NCBI GenBank assembly: GCA_963853835.1
Contig: OY970822.1
Coordinates: 11,347,501-11,411,500, forward strand
Direction: 5' to 3'
Length of the DNA stretch: 64,000 nucleotides
From: Calendula officinalis
Lineage: Eukaryota > Streptophyta > Magnoliopsida > Asterales > Asteraceae
The position numbers and the translations under genes are program-made. Within the stretch, counting starts at the first letter, position 1. Each line of letters starts with the position of its first letter. Below are positions 47,796-59,369 of the stretch, one piece after another. Under the pieces are notes generated by a model. That model was given only the letters and a program-made list of their open reading frames with translations. It made no database searches and was not told where the DNA came from.

Positions 47796-48301
47796 AACAA
47801 ATCCTTTATACTTCCTACAATACAACTCTATTATTCTATATGAAAATATCCAAATTATAAATTAGAAAATATCTCAAGTTACATGAACACAATTAACAAA
47901 TAAACGACGACGTATTCCACGCCCATTTAACAAGATTTGTCCTTTTCCCCATCCCCACCCTCGTCACGATCACTCTTCCAGGCTGCAACCACTGCCCTCT
48001 TCGCCCACCATTATCAGAAGATAATATTAAACAATTTTAATCCAAACCCCCACTCGCCGACCGCCACAAAAATATCTCACCCTTGATTTCTTCCCAAAAG
48101 CAACCCACTTCTATTATCTCATTTTCTTAATCTCATCCCATTCAGTAGTCTAGCCGGCATATTAGGGAAGAACTTCTTTCCAGGATCTTTTTTCATACAT
48201 AATCAGCCGTCGGCGATCAAATGTTGCGGTCCAACTGATTCAGTTCATTTTTTAGTTCGATTTTGAAATCTTAATTCAATTTGATCTTGACGCCGGAGGA
48301 A
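47796..48301 (+). other. Promoter and 5' UTR of the SnRK2 pseudogene
   Basis: Non-coding DNA between the transposon block and the kinase start codon. The part 47940-48300 is C/T-rich and then purine-mixed, as expected of a plant 5' UTR. The transposon edge lies about 500 bp upstream of the ATG. Confidence 0.5.
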
Positions 48302-50708
48302 ATGGATCGGTCGATGGCAGCGGCGAGTTCCGGTATCGATTTGCCGATCATGCACGATAGTGACCGGTACGATTTGGTTAAAGATATCGGGTCGGGTAAT
48401 TTCGGAGTTGCGAGACTTATGAGAGATAAACAGACTAAATAACTTGTTGCTGTTAAGTATATTGAACGCGGAGAAAAGGTTAGTTAGAGCTTTTCAAGAA
48501 TTCGATTTAATTCTTCTAATTTATGTTTGTTTAATTGATTGATGAAATATAGTAACTGCTAGTGTTGTCGGATTTTGATTGATCCATTTTAGCTTAAAAG
48601 GTTTTTCTCTCGACTTCCTTTTTGGGATTCAGACTGTAATTTAGGGAATTTGAGTTTTATTTCTATTTATGCATCTTTGACTTTTAAGTGGCTAGAAATT
48701 GATTCACCCCTTTTATGGAAATTTTCTTCAACAAGAATTAGGAAATTGGGGCAAACTCAAAACCGAGACCAGAAATGATGAAATTTGTAGCAGTTGAACA
48801 CTAATTGTGAGCTAATAACAAAATTTTACATATTTTAAACTAATTATTTCCCCACATTACCAGTAATTTGCGTATTTGTGAGTTGATTAAACGTCATATT
48901 TCTAGGATTGCAGCTTGACATGGAATTCAAGCTTCTCCATGTTCTAAAATCGGATCAAGCGTACAACTGTACAAGTTTATTTAACATTGTGTCATGAGGG
49001 AGTTATGAAATTGATTGATTAATTATTTTAATGAAATGATATTTGTTTTCAGATCGACGAAAATGTTCAAAGAGAAATTATCAATCACAGGTCTCTAAGA
49101 CATCCTAACATTGTTAGGTTTAGAGAGGTTTGCTTATTTTCACACTTTTTTTTGTATGCAACAGCATTAATTTTTTAATAATTTATAGCTTATATTTTTT
49201 AATTAATTTACAGCTGATATTGACACCAACCCATTTGGCGATTGTGATGGAATATGCTTCAGGAGGTGAACTTTTTGATAGAATTTGCAATGCAGGCCGC
49301 TTTAATGAGGATGAAGCTCGGTTTTTCTTTCAACAACTCATATCTGGAGTCAGCTACTGTCACTCTATGGTAATTTTAACTTTAACATTCTTATTATTTA
49401 TTACTTTTTTGTAATTACACGTGGGCTAATCATTTGTGGTTTTTCATCATTGAAGCAAGTTTGTCACCGAGATTTGAAGCTTGAGAACACATTGTTGGAT
49501 GGAAGCCCTGCTCCCCGTTTAAAGATTTGTGATTTTGGGTACTCTAAGGTTGTTTTTTTAACTGCTCATGCTATCTTGTTCCACATTTTTTTGGTCAAGT
49601 TTTAATAGTATATATTGGTCTTGTATTGCAGTCATCTGTTCTGCATTCACAACCAAAGTCGACAGTTGGCACACCAGCATACATTGCTCCTGAAGTGTTA
49701 CTCAGGCAAGAATATGATGGGAAGGTTGGTTAATTTATTTCCCACATATTTGTTTTATTATTAACAAAAATATTAGTTAAATTATTGATTTTTTGTTGTG
49801 TTTTCAGATTGCAGATGTGTGGTCTTGTGGGGTGACATTATATGTCATGCTCGTTGGTGGCTACCCTTTCGAAGATCCTAATGAACCAAAAGACTTCCGG
49901 AAGACAATACATGTATATATATTGTGGACATATATATTTATATAATTATATTTACACTGATACTGTGAATTTACACTTTTTGTGATCTACAGAGAATTCT
50001 TCATGTTCAATATTCAATTCCAGAAAATATTCAAATATCCCCGGAATGTTGACACCTCATCTCAAGAATATTTGTGGGAGACCCTGCTCAGGTTAGTCAT
50101 TCAGGTTTTAACCTAAAAACAAAATGTTCATATTTTATCAAATTTGTCGGTAATTTAAGAATTTTTTACTCATAAAGAGGTAAGCACTTCAAAAAAAGAT
50201 TATATCTTGGCAACACCGGCCTACCCAAGATAAAAAAAAAGTTTCGAACTTTATTACCTTAAACAAGAAAAACAGTTATAAATTGGTTACCCAAAAAACT
50301 TTTTGGAAGTTTGTAATCAGATATTGTATGAAAGTTGGTTACCTTTTTATTCAACCAGCCCGCGTTTTTCGTTACTTTTTGAATCCAGTAGTACTATGTG
50401 CTAAATATCTTGCACATTTTGGTGTTTAGAGAATCACAATGGCGGAAATAAAGCAAGACGAGTGGTTTCTGAAAAACCTGCCTGCAAATCTGATGGATGA
50501 AGACAAGAGGATGAACAATCAATTTGAAGAACCTGATCAACCAATGCAAAGTGTGGATGTGATTATGCAAATAATATCTGAAGCCACAATTCCACCTGTT
50601 GGGCTTTATGATGATCTGGATATGATGGATGATGATCTTGATGATTTTGACTCTGATCCTGATGAACTCGACATCGACAGCAGTGGTGAGATCATATATG
50701 CCTTATGA
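48302..50708 (+). pseudogene. SnRK2.2/2.3-like protein kinase, two nonsense mutations
   Basis: Homologue of subclass III SnRK2 kinases, which transmit abscisic acid signals after PP2C release. Eight exons join in frame with GT-AG introns: 48302-48478, 49053-49127, 49214-49369, 49456-49548, 49632-49724, 49808-49912, 49993-50091, 50430-50708 (358 codons). Conserved parts: GSGNFGVARL ATP loop, VAVKYIE lysine, HRDLKLEN catalytic loop, DFGYSK, GTPAYIAPE, SnRK2 box, and the acidic ABA box ending SSGEIIYAL. Two in-frame stops break it. The first is TAA at 48440-48442, where the family has Glu after the Thr-Lys before LVAVKYIE. The second is TGA at 50050-50052 after PEC, where Cys or Arg is expected. 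The exon-intron structure and residues are otherwise well kept, so inactivation looks recent. The C-terminus and position point to SnRK2.2/2.3 rather than OST1. Sequencing error at both sites cannot be excluded. Confidence 0.88.
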
Positions 50709-51004
50709 TCATTAAATTAAATTTAAAAAAAACAATTTGTTGTAATGTGACTTATGCATGTTAGAATCATTATCGGTTGGTGGTTAGATATGAGTCGGGC
50801 TGGGTTTTTTTTGTGCACGTTTCTAGCTAGGGAAAAAGACACGACCTTTTTATTTGTATTACAACCGGAGTTGTATGTGAAGACCGATTGTGGTTTTTGG
50901 ATATTGTGTACGAGCTTTTTGTATAACAAAGATGATCATTTTGGAGCTATGTGCAATATTACTTTTTACTTCATGGATTGTGATGTGGCTGTTATTTTGG
51001 GTTA

Positions 51005-51582
51005 AAACATGTCCGTTTGGTTCGTAGGATTCTTTAGGAATTTGAGAGAATTGGAATCCAATTCTCAAATATTCATATATTTGGTTGGGAGGAATTAGAA
51101 TTCACATTAGGAATGAATTCCATCAAACAATGGAATTTAGATTTCATCCCTTCTTGGAGGGATTTTAAAATCCCATGTAGAGGGAATGTGTACCTTCAAA
51201 CATACATGATACATTCAACCTAAACCCACCACCCGCCGGTCGCCGCCACCGGGCGGCGGGCCGCCACCACCACCACTGCCGCCGCCGGCACCCGTCCACC
51301 ACCACCCGTCCACCACCACCCGCCACCACCACCGCCACCGTCGCGGCACCCGCCTCCGTCGCCGTCACCCGTCACCACCACCACCCGCCGCCGCCACCAC
51401 CTCCACCATCGACGCCATCACCACCACCAGTCCACCACCACCACACATAATGTTGAATTGAATTGAATTTCAATTCCATTACATGCCAACCAAACAGAAT
51501 GTGGAATTGAAATCCACTTCTCCACAGATTCCTTCCTAAATTCCAATCCCATCAGAACTTTCCAGCGAACCAAACATCACCT
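51005..51582. mobile_element. MITE with GTTTGGTTCG inverted ends and GC-rich core
   Basis: Ends read AAACATGTCCGTTTGGTTCG and (right, complemented) AAGGTGATGTTTGGTTCG, flanked by TTA (51002-51004, 51583-51585), which suits PIF/Harbinger. Subterminal AGAATTGGAATCCAATTCTC-type sequences recur on both sides. The centre (51225-51440) is a CCACCACC/GCCGCC low-complexity patch like those in the host element at 29.8-47.8 kb. No coding capacity; ORFs in the GC patch are artefacts of low complexity. Confidence 0.6.
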
Positions 51583-52403
51583 TTAATCTTTTTTAAGAAA
51601 AGTTCCCAAATCAATACTAAAGTAGGAACAATGTTAAGTATGTCCAGTTTTTCATCCGATCAAAAGAGCAAGTTGGGTGGTAATTTTGGATGTCACATAA
51701 ACTTTACTAAAAATAAACCGAGTTAGAGAATAGAGGTTTCGAGTTGTAAATGGATCAAACCACCTTACCTGTTTAACAAACGGCCCTGTTTGGACCCTTG
51801 AGTTGATAAGATTAAAATATTTAAAATTAGATTCAGTTCACCAAATACATTTACAACCCACTTAATCCACCAACCCATTTAGAAAGATGGTTTATGCGGG
51901 TCTTGTTCAGAATAGATGATAGTAACTTGTCACCCGATAGCTAAATATGTTGCTGTGATATCAACCCGACAACATAAACCCTAGATAAACTACCAATCGT
52001 TTATATGGCTCTTGAGGTATTCAACCTCCTTTTAAATGTTCAAATGTATAAAACTATATTTATTTTTTTCATAAACATCGATGGTTACAAATTTAGTGAC
52101 GAAGCCAGTAAATATCATGAGAGGGGTCATCATATCTTATACTATAACACAACATAAACGAAAATTGAAAAAAAAAAAAAAAAACAAGTTTGTTTCCTCT
52201 AACATATTTATATTTTATAGGAAGTGATGTTTACGCCACAACTTTTATGGTATATATACCACATCCACTGTTTAGTATGCTTGTACTAGTTAACTGAAAA
52301 ACTTGCACGGGTGTGGTGTATTTATTAAAAATTGTGGTGTCAAAATTAATTCTCATATTTTATAAAGCACAAAATATAAAATAAAATTTTATATTATATA
52401 ATA
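51583..52403. other. Intergenic DNA
   Basis: AT-rich, including a poly-A run near 52168-52184. No gene or repeat recognised. Confidence 0.4.
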
Positions 52404-52632
52404 CTCCCTCCGTCCCACAAAAAAAATTCTTATTTTTTCCAATTTAAGGGATCCACAAAATAAAATAATATTATTACCCATGGTTCCACCACTAACTCTT
52501 TCCTAAAAACATTTTCCCTCTCCAATATAACCTTATATTTTAATCAAATTTATTTATATTGACCCTACCATTAACTATCTCCTAAAAACTAGTGTCCAAG
52601 AGAAATGAGAACAATTTGTGGGACGGAGGGAG
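52404..52632. mobile_element. Stowaway MITE
   Basis: Inverted ends CTCCCTCCGTCCCACAAA and, complemented, CTCCCTCCGTCCCACAAA, with TA at both flanks (52402-52403, 52633-52634). 229 bp, non-coding. Confidence 0.92.
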
Positions 52633-52807
52633 TAAGTAACTTTCCTTGTAAGTTTAATTTTTAACTTCAAAATGTAACACCACAATCTTAAAGTCAATTT
52701 TTTTTAAATAAGCATACGAAAGCGATTTAAGAAAACCATAAGTCCTAAATATTACACATCATAAAACTATTTACATATTAACTAACTATTTAAAACATTT
52801 TAAACGG

Positions 52808-55322
52808 TGTTACTAAAATAGGCTTGACCCGGTTTACAAAACCAGAGTACGATCAGACTTCCAAAATCCGACTCTAGTCAACGCCAACCCAAGACAACCT
52901 GAAAAAAGTCAACAAAATAGGGATTAGCACAAAGCTAAGTGAATAGAAATAAACGTCAATTTGCATTACCACAACAAATTAGAAACAAGAGAAATCAATT
53001 AGGAAAACCGTCCAAACTTTCACAAGCAATTGGACGTTAAGAGAGGACCGGCGGTCTTGCGCAGAGCCTTCGACTATTGTTGGCCGAATAACAGTCTACC
53101 GATGGCCCCTTTACTATTGGCACGGTAATCCATCCTTACGAAACGAATTCGAAGGAGTCCGATCACCCCATGCAATAGTAACGAAGCGTAGCCAAACCCA
53201 CTATAGCTAACCTCTGAAAATCATGTGCGCATACTACCATTAACATCCCACAATTAACGGCACAACTGAAAATCGAAAAGTATAAAAAAACAAAAATACA
53301 ATTTCCCAGAAATCAGCCAAGATAGTGTCGCTATCCAAGATAGCGTCGCTATCTTCCAAAAGATAGTGCCCACTATCTCGAACACCAACGCTATTTCGGA
53401 GCCCTGTTCGATTTTTCCCAAAATTTCACCAAGATAGCGCCGCTATCTTCAGATAGCGTCGCTATCTTAACCAGATCAGCCCAAATCCTGCAATTTTCTC
53501 ATGAAACTCTACCATTCCAAATTCTTTGTACATTACACAAGAAAGAAGGTTAAATCCACTCACCTGAGCTCTCTAAGCTCCACTCAGTGATCTAATATTA
53601 CTGAGTCTTCTCCTTTTCCCGAACATTCAATAATCAACCGATTAGTATCCAATTCGAACCGAAAGTAATAAAATACTTTACATAATCATAATATACAAGT
53701 AATTGTATAATTGTTTACATACAAATGCCAACTTGACACTTTCCACATACTTGTCACTTTAGACATATTCATAATCGAAGTCATACAATCCAATTGATAC
53801 CAACTTATCATTTTGTTACCCAAACGGGTCAAAACTAGGATAACCGATACAATTCCATATTTTACACTTACTAATATGTTATACATTTAATTACCATTTC
53901 AAAGTCTTTCAAAGTCAAAGTTAATCAATTATATGCATTAAGCTCAATTCTTGCATATTATACCCAAACGGGTCAAAATTATATAAACCAAATCAAAATT
54001 ACATATTACCTCTACAAGCATGTCAATAATCATATTAATATCATTTTACTTCCAACTAGACATCCAAAGTATAAGTCAAATGTTTAAAAATCGCAGTTAG
54101 TCAACTTTCATCATACAAGGCCCAAACGGGTCAAAATCATTTTATTAACTTCCAATGTTTACAACAAATAATTATCATTTCATCAAGTATACAGTTACCA
54201 TATTATATCAAACTTCATGTTAATTAGTTATACTTTGAAACACCCAAAATTATCAATACAAGTTTGACCCGAAAAAGACACATCTAACCACATGTTACTA
54301 AATCAGAAATCTTATTACTTTTCTTACCATATCAGTACAGGAAAATATGATATACTTAAACTAGACTCATAGACCTTCGAAACGACTGGTCGCACACCCA
54401 AAACGTAATTACGGTTGATTTTATATGATTTTTGCAAAATGGTAAAAATCTGCCATTTTCTTTAGCTACGGGATTTAGACCAAAAACTCATCCAAACTTG
54501 TTAATTCGTGACAATTTCAACAATTCAAGTTACAATCAAACATATACAACAATTATCACTTCTAACATGTTAATTACACTTCAATTAACAAAATTTAACA
54601 TAAAAACTTCACTTTAAAAAATTTGGGTAAAACTCACCATCTTCCTCAAGATCACTAACAATGGTGATTTCTTACAAACATCATCAATTCAGTTTCTAAC
54701 CAAATATTAGCATGATATAATCACTAGAAAGCATTTAGAAGCAAAAGGTATTCATCAATTTCACATTCCTTAACAAAAATTCAAAAAAAAAACCTAGTTC
54801 AACTTTGATACAAGAAACAAGAACCCTAACTTTAAGAGGAGAAATCTTACCTTAAGGCTGTTTCAATTACGAATTTAGGGCTGCAATCAAGAAGATTTAT
54901 GCTAGAATCCAAGAAGAAGAAGAAGAAAATACTCTTTCCATGTGTGTGTGTATGTGTGGGTGTCGAATGAAGCAGACAACATGAGGGGGTTTTTGGACAC
55001 CTCTTAGATACGTGTCACACATGGGCAAAACATGCACATTTCATTTAAACACAGTATAAAATACCTGTTATTTAATTATAGGCTGATAAATTTTAAGGCC
55101 TAAATGAACTCTGATTTACACAATGAAAATATATTCGGAACTCTGGTTTAAAAGAGAATCTTGATAAATAAATATCACTAATTAAACAAAACATTTCAGT
55201 TTTCACTAATTTTGAGCCCTTGGTTAAAATACAATTAAATTAAATTAAATATTAAATATTAAATAATAGAATATTATTTACCAAAAGTAATAAAATAACA
55301 GGCCGGGTCTCGGGATGTTACA
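52808..55322 (-). mobile_element. LTR relic (possible solo LTR)
   Basis: On the minus strand it starts TGTAACATCCCGAGACCCGG (55322 downward), a typical gypsy LTR 5' end; the plus-strand left end reads TGTTACTAAAATAGG, which would correspond to an LTR 3' end ...AGTAACA. No gag-pol lies inside. At 53325-53470 there is a cluster of GATAGCG(T/C)CGCTATC hairpins like those in the LTRs of element 1, and the region around 54850-54960 resembles a leader with a CTTCTTCTT tract and a GT donor. No target duplication was found, so the boundaries are tentative. Confidence 0.55.
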
Positions 55323-55590
55323 CAAAATACCTTGACTCCTTGATACTCAATAAAATCATCTTCGTTAATGATTGAATTCAGTTCTCTAGTCTCATAAGTC
55401 CCGAGCTCTTTCTTATATATCGAGATCATCGAAATAAGCAAGAATACTATTTCTACGGAGAATACCATTTCAGGGGATTTCAATTGAGATACATGAAGAA
55501 GGTATTAGTTGGTTCTCGCCTTCTTGAATCGATTTGAGTGGGATGACGACTCTATTTCTTCGCCTCTTTGCCAATAAATCGGAATTCCCC
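55323..55590 (-). pseudogene. Nuclear plastid DNA fragment: part of rpoC2
   Basis: Minus-strand reading gives NSDLLAKRRRNRVVIPLKSI, then QEGENQLIPSSCISIEIP, a stop, NGILRRNSILAYFDD, and after a frameshift LNSIINEDDFIEYQGVK. This is the plastid RNA polymerase beta'' subunit (rpoC2) segment containing AKRRRNR, SIQE, SGISIEIP-like and RRNSILAYFDD blocks. The stop codons, the frameshift and the nuclear setting mark it as an inactive transfer from the chloroplast. It directly abuts the 5' end of the LTR relic at 55322. Confidence 0.82.
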
Positions 55591-56632
55591 TTGAGAATTG
55601 ATGGATATTTATGATTACAACGACCAGTACATGTCATTCGATTAAGTTCTGAATAATCAGGAATCCTCTCTCTTTTTTAATTTTTACCAGAAAAATACAA
55701 ACTAAAAACTTTGTGTCTGACTTTGATTATTCATTATTGAGGGGTTATAACTTATAAATATATCTTCACTCGTTCATTTAATCTTAATCCTTGTGGATCG
55801 AACAGTTATGGGCCCTCCAAGGGTCCATCATAATATTTTCATGGAACAATTACAAAATTCCAATTTACAATCCTAATCTATAGTCATTTACTAAATTTGC
55901 GGGTGGGTCATTTGACCCGTCTAAAACGACTAAATCTATTGTGGCTCGTCCATTACTTATGAGTTAAGAAGAAATATTTCTTAAACTTAGGACTATTAAT
56001 AAATTAATTAATACTAAGTAGGAATTGTCAAACGTTTCCATGCATACCACCTTTTGTCACAAAGTCACAAACTCGATCGGTTGGGAATAATTAATACAAG
56101 GTAGCAGATTATGACTTTCCGAATTAATGTTTGTTTTAGTTTATCATGTCATTTTTAGGGTAGAAACCTCCGTTATATAAGTATGACATAGAGGTAAACC
56201 GAGAGAAATTCTTGTTTAGTCTACTCGGAAAAAGTCTGATCTTTAACTCTGATGTACGCGAGCGAATACATGGCCTAACCAATATTCCCGTGACCGTTTC
56301 TAGACTCTTTTCTCTAACCATCATAAAGTGTTATCCAGTCAGATTTGAACATCAGTCTCTTGTGTGAAAGGGCCTCCTTTTCTTTTCTACTATTACACCT
56401 TAAGATTATTGATATATAAATATGACATGTTACAAGTTACAACTTATTAAGTAATTGATTAAAATAATATGAATACATACTTCCAAATTACAATCATAAA
56501 GTAGTAAATGCACGAATTATAATATATAACAAACGATATATGTTTTTCCAGCAGTCTAGCCACTAGCTTAGCTAGTCAAGAATCGTAAACCATCACGACG
56601 ATTATGTGGTCTGATCTCGTGGTTACCAACAC
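55591..56632. other. Intergenic DNA and 3' flank of the NLR gene
   Basis: Mostly AT-rich. A less AT-rich block at 56100-56340 contains an open frame with no recognisable protein; it may be a repeat. The end is probably 3' UTR of the NLR gene. Confidence 0.35.
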
Positions 56633-59369
56633 TTACGGGCCAACTATTTTCATGAAATGTGCAAAGCGATCATCTTCCACAACATTTATCTTTAAATCAC
56701 AAAGATCACTTTGAATATAACTCCACAAAAACGACGTCTCTTCGTCGCATATCACATCCTCCAACAAACACAAATTCGTCACTGAATCCGGTAGCTCTTC
56801 TAATCCATGACAACCGCTCATTTTAAGCACTCTTAAACCGTTCATCTCACCAATTTCATCAGGCATTGAACTTAAACTCAAGCAATCAGATATATCAAGA
56901 AAAATCAAATTACGCAGATTCCCGACTGAATTCGGTAATTCGGACAACCGTGTACAAGAATGGAGCCTCAAGATTTCTAAATTTGATAAACTCCCTAACC
57001 CTTTAGGTAGAGCTTCGAGTTCATGGCAGTTAGTGATGCTGAGTTTCTCAAGATGAACAAAATTACATAACCCTTTGGGTACTTCTTTCAGATCGTAACA
57101 ATGGTCAAACTCGAGGTCAACGAGGTTCGGTAACGTAGGAGTAGAGTCAACTGTACAACTCTCTAAAGCGTTACCGAATTCGCACATGATAAATGAAAGC
57201 TTTTGCAAGCTTTCCAACTGGAATATGGATTGAATCGATGGAGAAATCGAGACGTGTTCGAATCTGATTCTTGTTAAGTTAGTTAGAGAACCAAGTATTT
57301 CAAGTTGGTGTAACTCTGAAGGGTAAATACCGTAACTTGTGATGTTTAAAACCTTCAATTTGTTCATTTTCTTGATGAGGTGAGGCAGTGTATATTCTTT
57401 ACTTCGTATGTTTAATACCAAAACTTCAACATTCGGTGCATTTAAATTATACCAATCCGAAGAAAACGCTTCATCTGCAAACAGAAAAAAGAAAATAATT
57501 CGTACGTTTAATAAAACGTTTTTATTTCATGATTAATTTAGTTAAAAAATGAAAATAAAAATAAAAATAAAACCTGTTGTAATAGACAAGACACGAGTAG
57601 AAATCGGTTGTTGCTTTTGTTCGATCCACCATGTTGGTATTTCGTTCCCGTTAATTTCAATCAACAATCTTTTTCTTTCGGTTATTTGATCTTGACTACT
57701 TAAATGTATTGATAATTCACGTAACAAATCATGTTGTGTGACATAATGCTCGTTACAATAACCTTCTAGTTCACTAGCATCCATCCTGAAAAAATTAAAC
57801 AAAAAAAATCAATCGACCTAATGGAAACATAACAAATAAACAAATTAATATTCGTATCATGATAACGTTTTTTTACCTTGTGCGGACAAGATTGACAAGA
57901 TTTCGCGAAGAAAGCTCGAGAAGATATTCAATTGTAAACATTCCTTCTGAATCTAAAGCGTATAATTCCACCCAAATATCCATAATCGCGGAGGCTGCAA
58001 TCTTTACATCTTCAGGAAACAAACCAAAATCAAGAAAACATTCTCGAGCTATTCCTATATCTTCAAGTTCATCAACGCTTGATCGAAGACTAGTCAACAA
58101 AAGATTGTTCGAGTCAAAAATCGATTGACCTTCTGACCATTTCTTCAAAGTTGACTTCCACTTGACCAAACTTTGACCACATAACGATGCACCGATAACC
58201 GTAAGTGCCAATGGAAACCCCTTGCAATATTTGACCACCGTGTTGACCAGATCTTCTGACACATTAACGACATTCCCAACGGGAAATGCAGAATTGCAAA
58301 AAAGCGTTTTTGCATCTTGATCGTTTAACAAGCCCAATTCATATGTGTTCCCGAATCTTGGAAACAAGAATCTTGACGTGACCAAGATTTTGTATCCTGG
58401 TATCGGGAATTTTAGATCTTGAATAATTGATTCGGATTCGGACCACACGTCATCAAGAACCAACAATATGTTCTTGGATCTCATTTGTAGAAACATGTTT
58501 TCTAGATGGTTCTTTGCTTCTTCATCAGTTTGAAACTCACAATGCTTAATGTTAAGATGATGTGCAAATAGTTTCTGGACAATTGTCTTAACCAACGTAG
58601 TTTTAGATACAGTAACATAAAATATGTTGTCCCCAAATGTGCCTGCATATTAAGAATTAAAAATAGTTAATGTCTTAATCTTATAAATATACGACAATGA
58701 ATAATTAATAACAAGGTCAATACTTTATATATCACCTTTAATTTCATTATCATGACAAACCATTTTTGCTAGAGTAGTCTTGCCACAACCTCCAGGAGCT
58801 GAAATAGTCAACACCTGAATGTCATCTTTCAGCAACACATGTTTTATTTCTCGAAGATGTGAATCCAATCCAACGATGACATCTGGCAGCCTGGGAGCAC
58901 TGCAAAAGCCCGCGGACCCGCCCGCCCGTTTGTTAACGGTTAGAAGTACTTGATCCAATTTGTCACCCAAGGCGTAAATTTCAATCAAACTTCTCATGCT
59001 AGTACTCATATTATCTTGCAGTTCAGTCTGAAAAAACCACGATAGCTCGTTGTCTAATCGAGCTAATCGATTCGCGTGAACAAATTTCTTGATCATGTTC
59101 CAACATTTGATTTTTGAGCATTTGAGGACGACTTCTATCCCGTTATCAATGTTAAATATGAACATTTTTGTCTCCTTTTCGGGACGGTCTAACATGTTGC
59201 TTAATCTCCCACTTGCATAAAAAATCGGCTCGATTTTTCTTAAAGTTTTTTTGAGGCGTCTAAGTAGACTTCGAAACTCAACAGTTTTTTTTATTTGTAA
59301 TTCAACTGCTTTTAGTAACTCCGCCAATGCTGTTACTAAAGCTACTTCGTTGGAATTATTCCAAACCAT
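56633..59369 (-). CDS. NRG1-type RPW8-NLR (helper immune receptor)
   Basis: Intracellular helper NLR expected to act downstream of TIR-type immune receptors with EDS1-SAG101. Four exons on the minus strand, 58736-59369, 57877-58642, 57574-57785 and 56633-57474, join in frame to 817 residues. The start is the ATG at 59369; the ATG at 59384 lies before an acceptor-like TTTTTACAG. An RPW8-type coiled coil covers about residues 1-130 (LDRPEKET, KCSKIKCWNMIKKF). NB-ARC: P-loop GGCGKTT (about 193), Walker B LLVLDDVW (about 271), RNBS-B KILVTSRF, GLPL-like GFPLAL, and QHD in place of MHD (about 484). Leucine-rich repeats follow, including CYDLKEVPKGL and LPNSVGNLRNLIFLDIS. It aligns best in memory with Arabidopsis At5g66900/At5g66910 (NRG1.1/NRG1.2). 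No stop or frameshift, so probably functional. Confidence 0.92.

Noticed and set aside
48302..48478. Functional shortened SnRK2 starting downstream of the first stop
   Set aside because: A start after 48442 would remove the ATP-binding loop, and the second stop at 50050 would still remove the C-terminal lobe end and ABA box.
51165..51368. ORF of GGGR/VVV composition
   Set aside because: Arises from CCACCACC repeats in a MITE core.
56136..56324. 62-codon minus-strand ORF
   Set aside because: No recognisable motif; probably an unclassified repeat.
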